DNA of 64,000 nt from Williamsia muralis NBRC 105860 (lineage in GTDB: Bacteria > Actinomycetota > Actinomycetes > Mycobacteriales > Mycobacteriaceae). The DNA lies in contig NZ_BDAP01000002.1 in NCBI RefSeq assembly GCF_001598915.1, positions 1,054,001 to 1,118,000 on the forward strand, given 5' to 3'. Position 1 is the first letter of the stretch. Each line of letters begins with the position of its first letter. The position numbers and the translations under genes are program-made. This document shows positions 34,546 through 43,308 of this stretch, piece after piece. Below the pieces are notes generated by a model. It was not told where the DNA came from and ran no database searches. It worked only from the letters and a program-made list of their open reading frames with translations.

Positions 34546-36570
34546 CTAGCTGAGTTGGTCTTCGACCATCGCTGTCTTGAGAAGTTCTTCTGGCACCGCG
34601 AACCCGTCGACGAGCGGGCGGGCATGCGGACGCAGTGCCGCACACAGGTCGTTGACGCCGCGGCGGATCGCCTTGGCGCGTTCCACCGAGATGTGCCGGT
34701 GCATCAGGAACCATTCGAGGTCTGCCTCGAGAGCCGAGTAGACGTACAGGTCGCAGACCTTGCCGAGCAGTTCGGTTCCGGCCTTGCTGTCGCACTTGTC
34801 GATGGCCTCGATGAACGACTCGAGCACCACCCGTTCGATGTGCGCCGTACCGACTTTCAGCAGATGGTCCTGGGCACCGTTGAACACCTCGAACGGGTCG
34901 GCGTCGTCGTCGGTCGCCCGACGCAACCGGTTGGCGCAGGTCCGCAGGAGATGGTCTTCGCGGTTGCGGAACAGCCGGATCTGGGTGCCACGGTTGGTCA
35001 GCTCGGACTCTTCGGGATCTTCGCCCGAGGTGTCCATCAGGGTCTGGACCACCTGGCGCGCAGCGGACTTCTCCAGGAACACGTCGCGGGCCATCCCCGC
35101 GATGAACCGTGCCCAGCCCACGGTGTTGAGTCCGCGGACGTCTTGCGCGTACGCCGACAACAATTCTTTGGCGACGAGCTGCGTGAGGACTGTGTTGTCG
35201 CCTTCGAAGGTGGTGAAGACGTCGATGTCGCCGCGCATGATCGACAGCTGGTTCTCGTCGAGATAACCCGCGCCACCGGTGGCTTCACGGCAGACGTTGA
35301 TGGTGTGCGAGGCGTGCCAGGTGGTCATCGCTTTGAGGCCGGCGGCAGCGCCCTCGAGTTGACGCTGACGGTCCTCGTCGAGGTCTTCGGCGGACTGCAA
35401 TTCGTGCAGTTCCTCGATGATCTCGTTCTGGGCGAACGCCAGCGCGTACGACTTCGCGATGAGGGGCAACAGCTTTCGCTGATGTGCCAGATAGTCCATG
35501 ATGACGATCTCGTCGTCGGAGTCCGGCTGCTCGAACTGCCTGCGCACCAATCCGTACCGGGTCGCGATGGTCAGCGCTTTGCGGCCAGCGGCCCCGGCCG
35601 TTGCTGCGACACTGACCCGGCCCCGGATGAGGGTGCCGAGCATCGTGAAGAACCGGCGGTTCTCGTTCTCGATGGGCGAACTGTAGGTGCCGTCCTCGGC
35701 GACGTCGGCGTAGCGGTTGAGCAGGTTCTCGCGGGGGATGCGCACGCGGTCGAAGACGATGCGGCCGTTGTCGACTCCCGCCAGGCCGCCCTTGTATCCA
35801 CAGTCGCTGGTGGTGATCCCGGGGAGATCGTTGCCGTCGTCGTCACGGAGCGGGACCACAAAACAGTGCACGCCTCGGCCGGTCGGTTCCTCGTCGGGAC
35901 CACCGGTCACCAGCTGGGCGAACACCGCCGCGACCTTGGCATGCTCTGCCGCGCCGCCGATGTAGTCCTTACGTGCCAGTTTGGTGTCGGAGTTGACGAC
36001 GAACTCGCCGGTGGCGGTGTCGTAGGTGGCCGTGGTCTGGATGGCCTGCACATTGGAGCCGTGTCCGGTCTCGGTCATGGCGAAGCAGCCGAGCACATCG
36101 AGATTGATCAGGCCGGGTACGTACTTCTGGTGGTGGAGATCGGTGCCGAGGTTTTCCACCGCGCCGCCGAACAGGCCCCACTGGACTCCCGCTTTCACCA
36201 TCAGCGACAGATCGGCGTAGCCGAGCAGTTCGATCGCGCTGATCGAAGCACCGATGTCGCCGGTGCCTCCGTGCTTCTCCAGGAATCCGGCGCGGGGGAA
36301 TCCGTGGCCGGCCAGTTCACGCATGATCTCGAGGATGCGAGCGCGGGCCTGGTCCAACGGGAGCGACGGGTCGGGTAGCAACTCGGAACGGTTCAGCTGC
36401 TCTCGCACCGCTTCACGGGTGGACCGCCAGCGTCCGTCGAGTGCGATGCGCAGGTTGTCGACCAGCAGCTCGGTGTCTTCCTCGGGGGTCTGCTTCTCGG
36501 GTAGATCTGCGGTCCGGACCTCGGGATCGATGTCCGTTGCCGTGAAGGTGTCCGCTTCGTTCGCCGTCAT
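34546..36570 (-). CDS. Acyl-CoA dehydrogenase/acyl-CoA oxidase-like flavoprotein
   Basis: FAD enzyme of 674 residues that introduces the trans-2 double bond into acyl-CoA. The length and the late C-terminal domain make it closer to acyl-CoA oxidases than to 380-residue dehydrogenases. Visible regions are CFAMTETGHGSNVQAIQTTA, DYIGGAAEHAKVAAVFAQL, VRIPRENLLNRYADV, CREATGGAGYLDENQL and TTFEGDNTVLTQLVAKELL. Whether electrons go to oxygen or to ETF cannot be told. ATG 36570 is chosen because TAACCT (minus strand 36583-36578) lies seven bases upstream, a leaderless arrangement. It is transcribed alone. Confidence 0.88.
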   Translation of the reverse strand: MTANEADTFTATDIDPEVRTADLPEKQTPEEDTELLVDNLRIALDGRWRSTREAVREQLNRSELLPDPSLPLDQARARILEIMRELAGHGFPRAGFLEKHGGTGDIGASISAIELLGYADLSLMVKAGVQWGLFGGAVENLGTDLHHQKYVPGLINLDVLGCFAMTETGHGSNVQAIQTTATYDTATGEFVVNSDTKLARKDYIGGAAEHAKVAAVFAQLVTGGPDEEPTGRGVHCFVVPLRDDDGNDLPGITTSDCGYKGGLAGVDNGRIVFDRVRIPRENLLNRYADVAEDGTYSSPIENENRRFFTMLGTLIRGRVSVAATAGAAGRKALTIATRYGLVRRQFEQPDSDDEIVIMDYLAHQRKLLPLIAKSYALAFAQNEIIEELHELQSAEDLDEDRQRQLEGAAAGLKAMTTWHASHTINVCREATGGAGYLDENQLSIMRGDIDVFTTFEGDNTVLTQLVAKELLSAYAQDVRGLNTVGWARFIAGMARDVFLEKSAARQVVQTLMDTSGEDPEESELTNRGTQIRLFRNREDHLLRTCANRLRRATDDDADPFEVFNGAQDHLLKVGTAHIERVVLESFIEAIDKCDSKAGTELLGKVCDLYVYSALEADLEWFLMHRHISVERAKAIRRGVNDLCAALRPHARPLVDGFAVPEELLKTAMVEDQLS

Positions 36571-36648
36571 GGATCCGAGGTTACCCACGAGTAAGGACTT
36601 TGAACCGGCAGTTCCGCAAACCCCCGGGGGCACCCGTTGGGCCGGGCC

Positions 36649-37620
36649 TCAGGACGCTGTGACGGTGATCGCTTCGAGCCGCTCCATGATGAACTCACCT
36701 GCGACAACCGGGGGTTGGCCGTTTGCCGCACCGACGGGTGGGCCCAGTGGGGTCACCACCGCATCGTGATCGAGTTCATAAAAGAAGATGAGCGACATCA
36801 GGTCTTCGTCGGGAGCGTCGGCCTGCGGAGGCAACACACGGTGGCGGCCTGCCGGCCATCGTCCGCCTGTCCAGTATTCGAGGAGGTCTCCGATGTTGAT
36901 GGTCAGGGCCTCGGGGTCGTAGGGGGCGTCCGCCCAGCCGCCTTCCTCGGTATAGACCTGAAGGCCGCCGGACCCCGGTTCGCGGTCGAGAACGGTGACG
37001 GTGCCGAAGTCGGTGTGCGCCCCGATCCGGAACTGTCCTTCCTCGGGACGACCCACCTCGGTCAGCGCGGGGTAGTGGTTGATGTTGGACGTCCACGTGG
37101 CTCGTTCGGCGCGGCCGAGGAAGTCATGTCCGGAATCGAGCCCGAGCGCCGCACTCATCAGCGCGAGCAGGTCGTCGGACAGCAGCTTCATCTGACGGCA
37201 GTACTCGGTGAACAACTCATCGAGTTCGGGCACCTCCGCCGGCCAGACGTTCGGCGGAAACCATGCGGCGTCCACCACCGGGTCACCGGTCGGGGTCTGC
37301 GCGCCGCAGTTGTAGGTCTCCTTGAGATCGGGTGGCGTCTCGCTCCCGTCGGCAGAACCGTTGGCCTCCATGCCCGGTCCGATCCATCCGCGACCACCGA
37401 CGGCGACCGCGTATCGGCTCTTGACGTGGGCGGGAAGGGCGAAGAACCGGCGCGCGGCCGCTCGGAGGTCGGCGGGAAGTGCGGGATCGATGCCGTGGCC
37501 GGTGACCAACAGGAAACCTGCCGTCTGCAGGCTCTCGTCGACCGCTCGGCACAGTGCCTCGGCTGCGTCGCCGCCCCGGCGCCACTGGGAGATGTCGACG
37601 GTGAGAATCGGGCTGCTCAT
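36649..37620 (-). CDS. Fe(II)/2-oxoglutarate oxygenase, isopenicillin-N-synthase family
   Basis: Non-haem iron oxygenase of 323 residues. The N-terminal DIOX_N region includes GFLLVTGHGIDPAL; iron ligands are His202 and Asp204 in GAHTDFGTVTVL and His260 in AGRHRVLPP. The tyrosine motif NHYP is near residue 181. The family includes fungal thymine 7-hydroxylase, gibberellin oxidases and antibiotic enzymes. It overlaps the cytosine deaminase stop by ATGA, so the two are made together, pointing to a pyrimidine-like substrate such as thymine; that is inference. It is the last gene of the two-gene unit. Confidence 0.85.
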   Translation of the reverse strand: MSSPILTVDISQWRRGGDAAEALCRAVDESLQTAGFLLVTGHGIDPALPADLRAAARRFFALPAHVKSRYAVAVGGRGWIGPGMEANGSADGSETPPDLKETYNCGAQTPTGDPVVDAAWFPPNVWPAEVPELDELFTEYCRQMKLLSDDLLALMSAALGLDSGHDFLGRAERATWTSNINHYPALTEVGRPEEGQFRIGAHTDFGTVTVLDREPGSGGLQVYTEEGGWADAPYDPEALTINIGDLLEYWTGGRWPAGRHRVLPPQADAPDEDLMSLIFFYELDHDAVVTPLGPPVGAANGQPPVVAGEFIMERLEAITVTAS

Positions 37621-38093
37621 CGGTCGGTCTCCTCGGCGACGCCGATGTCTTCGTTCCACAGCCCGGGGTTGCCGTCGATGAAGTCGGCCATCATGGCCAC
37701 GCACCGTGGGTCGTCGACCACGGTGACCGACACACCCAGATCGGCCAGCCAGTCCTCGCCGCCTTGGAAGTTCCGAGTCTCGCCGATGACCACCGCGCCG
37801 ATGTCGAACTGACGGATGAGGCCGCTGCAGTACCAGCACGGCGCCAGGGTGGTCACCATGATGGTCGATCGGTAGTCGCGTTGCCGCCCGGCGTTGCGGA
37901 AGGCGGCGGTCTCGCCGTGTACCGACGGGTCATCGTTCTGCACGCGCATGTTGTGACCACGTCCGAGCAGTGTTCCGTCGACGGCGAACAGTGCGGCCCC
38001 GATCGGGATCCCGCCCTCGATCAGACTCTGCTGGGCTTCGGCGTATGCGGTCTCGAGCAGCGTTGCGGGCGAGACGTCGATGGAGGTGCTCAT
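37617..38093 (-). CDS. Cytosine deaminase, fungal FCY1 type
   Basis: Zinc deaminase of 158 residues. Zinc ligands are His59 (with catalytic Glu61 in SVHGETAAF), Cys86 and Cys89 in LAPCWYCSG. The match to yeast cytosine deaminase extends over the whole protein: EGGIPIG, LGRGHNMR, VIGETRNF, VVDDPRC and a C-terminal MMADFIDGNPGLWNEDIG. It is therefore this family and not a tRNA or guanine deaminase. Yeast-type enzymes also accept 5-methylcytosine, giving thymine. The start ATG 38093 is chosen by conservation; no ribosome site is clear. First gene of a unit with the oxygenase, divergent from a PucR regulator. Confidence 0.88.
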   Translation of the reverse strand: MSTSIDVSPATLLETAYAEAQQSLIEGGIPIGAALFAVDGTLLGRGHNMRVQNDDPSVHGETAAFRNAGRQRDYRSTIMVTTLAPCWYCSGLIRQFDIGAVVIGETRNFQGGEDWLADLGVSVTVVDDPRCVAMMADFIDGNPGLWNEDIGVAEETDR

Positions 38094-38197
38094 GGGGATC
38101 AACGCTGCCCGTCGTGCGCACTTGGGGCAACTGACATAGTGTCGCGGCACCGGGGGCTACGGACGTGCAATTCGTCGGTGACGAGAGGCAAGCGACA

Positions 38198-39733
38198 ATG
38201 GTTCTGGCGTTACACGAGGTCCTCGACCGGCACCTGGCGGCAACCGATCCGCAGGTGCTCAGTGGTCACGGTCGGCTCGGCAACGAGGTCCGCTGGGTGC
38301 ATTCCAGTGAGATCTTCGAGATCGGTCCGCTGCTGTCAGGTGGTGAACTCCTGCTCACCACGGGACTCGGACTGGCGGGCACCGACGCCGGTACGCGTCG
38401 CCACTACATCCGCGAGCTGGCCACTCGCGACGTCGCCGGTGTGGCAGTGGAATTAGGCAGGACCTTCGACGAGGTTCCCGACGAGATGATCCGCGAGGCT
38501 TCGTCGGTGCAACTACCGCTGATCGCGCTGCACACCGTGGTCCCGTTCATCGACCTGTGCCGCGCTGCCAACACCGACATCGTCTCGCGCGAAGTCGGGG
38601 TACTCCGCCGACGAGGTGAACTCGACGCGGCACTGCACGCGCTGATGGCGGCCGGTGCCGGTGCCCCGGCGATCGTGAAGGCCATCGCGGCTGCCATCGG
38701 GTGCCCATTGGTGGTGTTGGGCAAGAACAATGCGCTGATGGCCGCCGAGGGTGTTGATGACGACCATTCGGCGTGGCAGGTGGTGGACGCGCAGTCCGCG
38801 TCGGTGCCGGTGCAGTCGCGCGGCCAGGTCATCGCGACCTTGGTCGCCGGTCCGTCGTCGCTCGATACGGACACCATGAGGTCCCTTCTCGGCCTCGGTG
38901 CCGGACCTCTGGGTGTGGCGCTGTCGATGTCGCGCGAGCTCGGAGGGCTACGCCATCGGGCCGCGGCCACTCTGATGTCCGATCTGCTCGATCGGCGGGT
39001 CGATCGCCGTCCTGACCTCATGATGCGTTCTCGGGCAGCAGGTTTCGACCCGGCGGGCGCTGTCTGCATCGTTCCGGTGGCGATCTCTGCCCCGGCGCCC
39101 CGGATGGCCGTGCAGCTGACGGCGACCGTGACCAAGGAGCTGGCCGTGCAGTCGCTGCACGCCGACGTACATGCGACCTCCTACGCGCTGTTCGCCATGA
39201 CCGATCAAGCCCGCGACCAGATCACCCAGGTCTGTGCAGCGTTCGCCGGAATCGTCGGTGAGGCAACGGTTGTGGTCGGAAATGCTGCGCGTGTTGATGC
39301 CCGTGACCTGTCCGACGCCTTGCTGACCACACGGCGAGCACTCGCGATCGCCTCCGGGTCCCGGCGTGCGATGGCCCGTCACACCGATGCGGTCTCCTCG
39401 GTTCGCGCGCTCGCGGCGGAACTCGCGGTGGAGACTCTCGACGCCGCGGTCCGCGACGACCTGGTGACCTCTGTCGGGCCGCTGGTCGAATGGGATCGGA
39501 CCCACGGGTCAGAGCTCACCCACACCCTCGAGGTGCATCTTCGGCATGGTTGCAGCGCAACACGATCCGCGGTTGCCCTGCACCTGGGCAGACAGAGTCT
39601 GTATCAACGTCTCGAACGGATCCGGGAGCTGCTGGGGTTCGACTTCGCGGCGCCCGAGACCTACCCGTCTGTGTTGCTGGCCCTCTGCGCGCACCGCAGT
39701 GCGGTGCGATCGGCCTCCGGTCAGGCGGACTGA
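38198..39733 (+). CDS. PucR family transcriptional regulator (pyrimidine/purine catabolism)
   Basis: Regulator of about 511 residues: N-terminal PucR ligand domain (EVRWVHSSEIFEIGPLLSGGELLLTTGLGL, shown in pieces: HSSEIFEIGP, GGELLLTTG), a central GAF-like/GGDEF-like region and the C-terminal PucR helix-turn-helix (CSATRSAVALHLGRQSLYQR, LERIRELLG). ATG 38198 follows GAGAGG by nine bases. It is divergent from the deaminase-oxygenase genes and probably controls them from the 104-base gap; its 3' end overlaps the convergent permease gene by 13 bases. The inducer is probably a nucleobase or breakdown product. Confidence 0.85.
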   Translation: MVLALHEVLDRHLAATDPQVLSGHGRLGNEVRWVHSSEIFEIGPLLSGGELLLTTGLGLAGTDAGTRRHYIRELATRDVAGVAVELGRTFDEVPDEMIREASSVQLPLIALHTVVPFIDLCRAANTDIVSREVGVLRRRGELDAALHALMAAGAGAPAIVKAIAAAIGCPLVVLGKNNALMAAEGVDDDHSAWQVVDAQSASVPVQSRGQVIATLVAGPSSLDTDTMRSLLGLGAGPLGVALSMSRELGGLRHRAAATLMSDLLDRRVDRRPDLMMRSRAAGFDPAGAVCIVPVAISAPAPRMAVQLTATVTKELAVQSLHADVHATSYALFAMTDQARDQITQVCAAFAGIVGEATVVVGNAARVDARDLSDALLTTRRALAIASGSRRAMARHTDAVSSVRALAAELAVETLDAAVRDDLVTSVGPLVEWDRTHGSELTHTLEVHLRHGCSATRSAVALHLGRQSLYQRLERIRELLGFDFAAPETYPSVLLALCAHRSAVRSASGQAD

Positions 39734-41130
39734 TAGTCGCGACGAATCTTGCTGCGCGACAGCAGGAAGTATCCGGCGAAAGCGATGACAAATCCGGCGA
39801 AGAAGGTGATGTCTCCCAGTTCGGGCACGGCCTCGGCGACAAAACCGACATATCGTTCCTGATTGCTGAAGAGCAGCACCGAGGAGACGAGGGCGATCAG
39901 GAACGCCGACAGTCCGCCCCAGTTCGTGTACTTCGGGTCGTACAGCATCGCGGCCACGGGACGGTTCCGGCGAAGGATCTGGTCGGCGAACACGATGCCG
40001 AGCCACGGGCCGATCCAGTAGGCGACGATCAGCAGGAAGGTCTCGTAGGACTCGGCCGCGTCGGCCAGTGCCCACCAGGCAACCAGGAATCCCACGACGC
40101 CGAACACCACGGTGACGAGCGCCCGCTGGAGGCCGAGCGACATCTTGAATCCCATGGTGACAAAAGCCATTCCGCCGGAATAGAGGTTGATCGCGTTGGC
40201 CGCGACCGCCCCGACTGCGATGGCCAGCAACGTCAGGTCCGCCACGACCGACGGCAGGTGCCCGGTGAATGCGTCGGTGGGGCTCTCCGCATCCGAGCCG
40301 ATCGTCACCGACGCGGCGCCGACGGCCATCAGTGCAGTGGTGGACACGAACAGCCCTGACGAGGCGAAGAATCCGGTCTTGAACCGGGACACGGTCGCGG
40401 GAAGGTAGCGGGTGAAGTCGGCCGCGTAGGGGGTCCAGCCGGCGGTGTAACCGAACGCCGTACCCACGGTCAGCAGGAAGCCGCCGAGTCCGGCGCCACC
40501 GTCGGTGGCGGGTGCGCCGAGATCGGCCTTGCTGAAGATGATGACGCCGGCGATCACGAACACGATGGCGAGAAGCGGCGCGGCAATGCGCTCGAACCCC
40601 TGGACGAGGTTGTGTCCGAAGAACGCAAAAGCTGTCTGCGCCAGTACGACGATCAGGAGCGCCAGCACCGACGGGAGACCGAACAGCGTGTTGAGGGCCA
40701 GCGCTCCACTGACGCTGTTGGTCGCGAACCAGCCGATGCCGCACATGACGGTCATGAACGCGGCGGGCACGATGTTGCCGCGGTAGCCGAAGCCCAGGCG
40801 GCCAAGAACCATCTGCGGCACTCCGTGCAGCGGGCCGCGAGCGGAGAGGGCGTAGTGAGCGAGGGCGCCGAGGAGGTTGCCCAACGCCACCGCGGCGAGG
40901 GCCTGCCAGAAGCTGAGACCGAAGTACAGCACCGAGAGGACCCCGACGAAGATCGTCGCGAACTCGAGATTGGGCGCGGTCCACGTCCAGAACATGCTTC
41001 GCGGTTTGCCGTGCCGGGCCTCGAGCGGGATGAACTCGTTGCCGCCTGGTTCGACCGCAAGCACTTTGCTGCCATACGAGCTGGGCGCCGCGTCGGCGAC
41101 GGGCTCTGTTCGGGGAGTGGTCGATGTCAT
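39721..41130 (-). CDS. NCS1 family permease (cytosine permease, CodB-like)
   Basis: Nucleobase:cation symporter-1 of 469 residues with about 12 membrane helices. NCS1 marks include FWTWTAPNLEFATIFVGVLS, GPLHGVPQMVLGRLGFGYRG, FGYTAGWTPYAADFTRYLP and YWIGPWLGIVFAD. Family substrates are cytosine, purines, thiamine precursors and hydantoins. It lies 114 bases behind aguA on the same strand and tail-to-tail with the PucR gene, so it may be the last gene of the polyamine operon or serve the cytosine deaminase; the second fits the family better. ATG 41130 is chosen because conservation begins just after it. Confidence 0.85.
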   Translation of the reverse strand: MTSTTPRTEPVADAAPSSYGSKVLAVEPGGNEFIPLEARHGKPRSMFWTWTAPNLEFATIFVGVLSVLYFGLSFWQALAAVALGNLLGALAHYALSARGPLHGVPQMVLGRLGFGYRGNIVPAAFMTVMCGIGWFATNSVSGALALNTLFGLPSVLALLIVVLAQTAFAFFGHNLVQGFERIAAPLLAIVFVIAGVIIFSKADLGAPATDGGAGLGGFLLTVGTAFGYTAGWTPYAADFTRYLPATVSRFKTGFFASSGLFVSTTALMAVGAASVTIGSDAESPTDAFTGHLPSVVADLTLLAIAVGAVAANAINLYSGGMAFVTMGFKMSLGLQRALVTVVFGVVGFLVAWWALADAAESYETFLLIVAYWIGPWLGIVFADQILRRNRPVAAMLYDPKYTNWGGLSAFLIALVSSVLLFSNQERYVGFVAEAVPELGDITFFAGFVIAFAGYFLLSRSKIRRDYQSA

Positions 41131-41244
41131 TGCGTCACGGTCCCCTACCTGCGGGTGCCGCGGCAACCTACAGAACGTCCGCTGGCGTGGTGTCCAGGGC
41201 GGGCGAACTGTCGGCCCGTCGGACGGGGCGCAGTGACCGGTGGT

Positions 41245-42264
41245 TCATATCCGACGGCCGGCCGGTTGATGCTGCGTGATGCAGTGGATGCCCCCGCCTC
41301 GCTCGAACAACGGCCGCGCGTCGACTGTGCGGATCTCACGCCCGGGGTACACATCGGACAGGATTGCCGCGGCCCGGGCGTCATTCGGATCGTCGAAGCT
41401 GCAGGCGATCACGGCATTGTTGATGACGAGGTGGTTGATGTAGCTGTAGTCCACCGGTCCCTCGTCGTCGGTCAGGACCGTGGGGGCCGGGACGTCGATG
41501 ATCTGCCACCCGGGTTCTGCCGCGGCGATCACCTCTCTGATTCGAGCGCTCACCGCGTGATCGGGATGGTCGGGGTTTTGCTGGTCGTGGACCAGCACCA
41601 CACCCGGCGACGGGATGGCCGCGACGATGTCGACGTGTCCACGGGTGCCGAACTTCTGGTTGTCGCGGGTGAGGCCGTACGGCAACCAGATCGCCTTATC
41701 GGCGCCGATCGTCCGCCGCAGCTCGTCCTCGACGTCTTCACGAGACCAGGTGGCATTGCGGCCATCGCCCAACTGCACCGATTCGGTCAGCACCACCGTG
41801 CCGTCGCCGTCGACCGCGATCCCGCCGCCCTCGTTGACCATCGGCGAGTCGATGCGCTGGGCCCCCGACAGCTCGGCGATCAGCGCGCCGATGTGCTGGT
41901 CTTTGTCCCATCGCGCCCACGAGGCAGCGCCCCATCCGTTGAACACCCAGTCGACGGCTCCGAGGGTGCCGTCCTCGTCGAGCACGAATGTCGGCCCGAT
42001 GTCGCGCGCCCAGGCGTCGTTGAGCGGAGCCGCGACGATCTCGACGTCGCGGGAGAGGTATTTCCGGGCCGATGGCAGTTCATCCGGGTCGACGAGCATC
42101 GTGACCGGCTCGAACTCACAGATGCTGTGTGCCACCGCCGCCCATGTCCGGCGGGCTTCGTCACGCGCGGCGTCGGTGTCGCCGAGTGAATATCCGGGTG
42201 CCGGGAAGGCCATCCACACTTTCTCTTGCGGTGCTGTTTCGGCGGGCATGCGCCACTGCGACAT
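41245..42264 (-). CDS. aguA: Agmatine deiminase
   Basis: Hydrolyses agmatine to N-carbamoylputrescine and ammonia. 339 residues with the five-bladed deiminase fold: NDAWARDIGPTFV, VNEGGGIAVDGDG, RGHVDIVAAI and the catalytic Cys328 in GGGIHCITQHQPAG. The first codon shares a base with the preceding stop (TGATG). Together with the next gene upstream it forms the agmatine-to-putrescine branch. Distant members are peptidyl-arginine deiminases, but the motif set and the neighbour specify agmatine. Confidence 0.93.
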   Translation of the reverse strand: MSQWRMPAETAPQEKVWMAFPAPGYSLGDTDAARDEARRTWAAVAHSICEFEPVTMLVDPDELPSARKYLSRDVEIVAAPLNDAWARDIGPTFVLDEDGTLGAVDWVFNGWGAASWARWDKDQHIGALIAELSGAQRIDSPMVNEGGGIAVDGDGTVVLTESVQLGDGRNATWSREDVEDELRRTIGADKAIWLPYGLTRDNQKFGTRGHVDIVAAIPSPGVVLVHDQQNPDHPDHAVSARIREVIAAAEPGWQIIDVPAPTVLTDDEGPVDYSYINHLVINNAVIACSFDDPNDARAAAILSDVYPGREIRTVDARPLFERGGGIHCITQHQPAGRRI

Positions 42265-43250
42265 CAGACGTCTCCGGCGCCGAAGTGGCCGTGTGCGGCA
42301 ACCGGATCGACAAGACGACCATAGGTGTCAGGCCGTCGGGTCTTCAGGAACGGGAACAGTGTGAGCCAGTCACGACGCTGGGCGAGGTCGAGTTCGGCGA
42401 CCAGCACGGCAGGTTCGTCGCGCGGCGCCTGCACAAGGATGCGGCCGTACGGGTCGGAGATGAAAGACGAACCGTAGAAGGTGATCTCGCCTTCGTTCCC
42501 GGTGCGGTTGGGTACCATCATGAAGGTGCCGTTGGCGATCCCGTTTCCGACGATCACCTGCTGCCACAGGGGTTGCGTGTCGAAGTCGGGAAAGTCGGGC
42601 TCGGATCCGATGGCGGTGGGGTAGACGATGATCTCGGCCCCGGCCAGCGAATACGCGCGTGCGGCTTCGGGAAACCATTCGTCCCAGCAGGTCGGCATCC
42701 CCAGGGTGGCGTCGAGTCCGGCCGGCGAGTGCACGGGATACGGGTCGGGTTCGGCGGGTCCTGCCCGGAAGTACGTGTCCTCGTAATAGCTGGCGGTGAT
42801 GGGGATGTGGATCTTGCGTGTCTTGGCCGCCAGCTCACCGGTCGGTGAGACCAGGATGGCGGTGTTGAACCCGAGGCCGTCGTCGTAGGTGGTGCCGTTC
42901 TCCGCCGAGTTCTTCTCGTACAGCGACGCGTGCAGGAAGATGTTGTGCCGCTTTGCCATTGCCGAGGCGAAGGCGAATGTGGGCCCGGTGTCGAGGTCCT
43001 CGGCGGACTCGGCCGGGTTCGCGCCACCTCGGACGAACGCCGGATACCGCAGCAGGGTGATCTCGGGCAGGCACACCAGGCCCGCCCCGGCCCTGGCGGC
43101 CATCTCGACGCCCTCGGCGAGATCGGCCAGCAGGGCATCGGTGTCGGGCTGCCAGCGATGCTGCACGAGACCCACCCGTATCGGTGCACGCCCTGAGTCG
43201 GTGTCCCGGCACAGTGACGGCGGCGCCGTCAGGGCAGTGATGAGCTGCAT
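42264..43250 (-). CDS. aguB: N-carbamoylputrescine amidase (nitrilase superfamily)
   Basis: Splits N-carbamoylputrescine into putrescine, CO2 and ammonia. 328 residues, with the Glu-Lys-Cys triad at Glu63 (CLPEITLL), Lys146 (TRKIHIP) and Cys188 (GMPTCWDEWFPE). The region HIPITASYYEDTYFRAG resembles plant and bacterial AguB proteins. AAAGGA precedes the ATG. The N-terminal 20 residues are an extension. Coupled to aguA by TGATG. Confidence 0.92.
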   Translation of the reverse strand: MQLITALTAPPSLCRDTDSGRAPIRVGLVQHRWQPDTDALLADLAEGVEMAARAGAGLVCLPEITLLRYPAFVRGGANPAESAEDLDTGPTFAFASAMAKRHNIFLHASLYEKNSAENGTTYDDGLGFNTAILVSPTGELAAKTRKIHIPITASYYEDTYFRAGPAEPDPYPVHSPAGLDATLGMPTCWDEWFPEAARAYSLAGAEIIVYPTAIGSEPDFPDFDTQPLWQQVIVGNGIANGTFMMVPNRTGNEGEITFYGSSFISDPYGRILVQAPRDEPAVLVAELDLAQRRDWLTLFPFLKTRRPDTYGRLVDPVAAHGHFGAGDV

Positions 43251-43308
43251 GATGTCCTTTCCCGGACGGCGTCGCCGATCCGGTGTGTGTCCCTGCGTGT
43301 TTGCCGGG

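Noticed and set aside
34555-36378. 607-codon plus-strand frame across the acyl-CoA oxidase-like gene
   Set aside because: Opposite strand of a gene with intact family motifs; no domain of its own.
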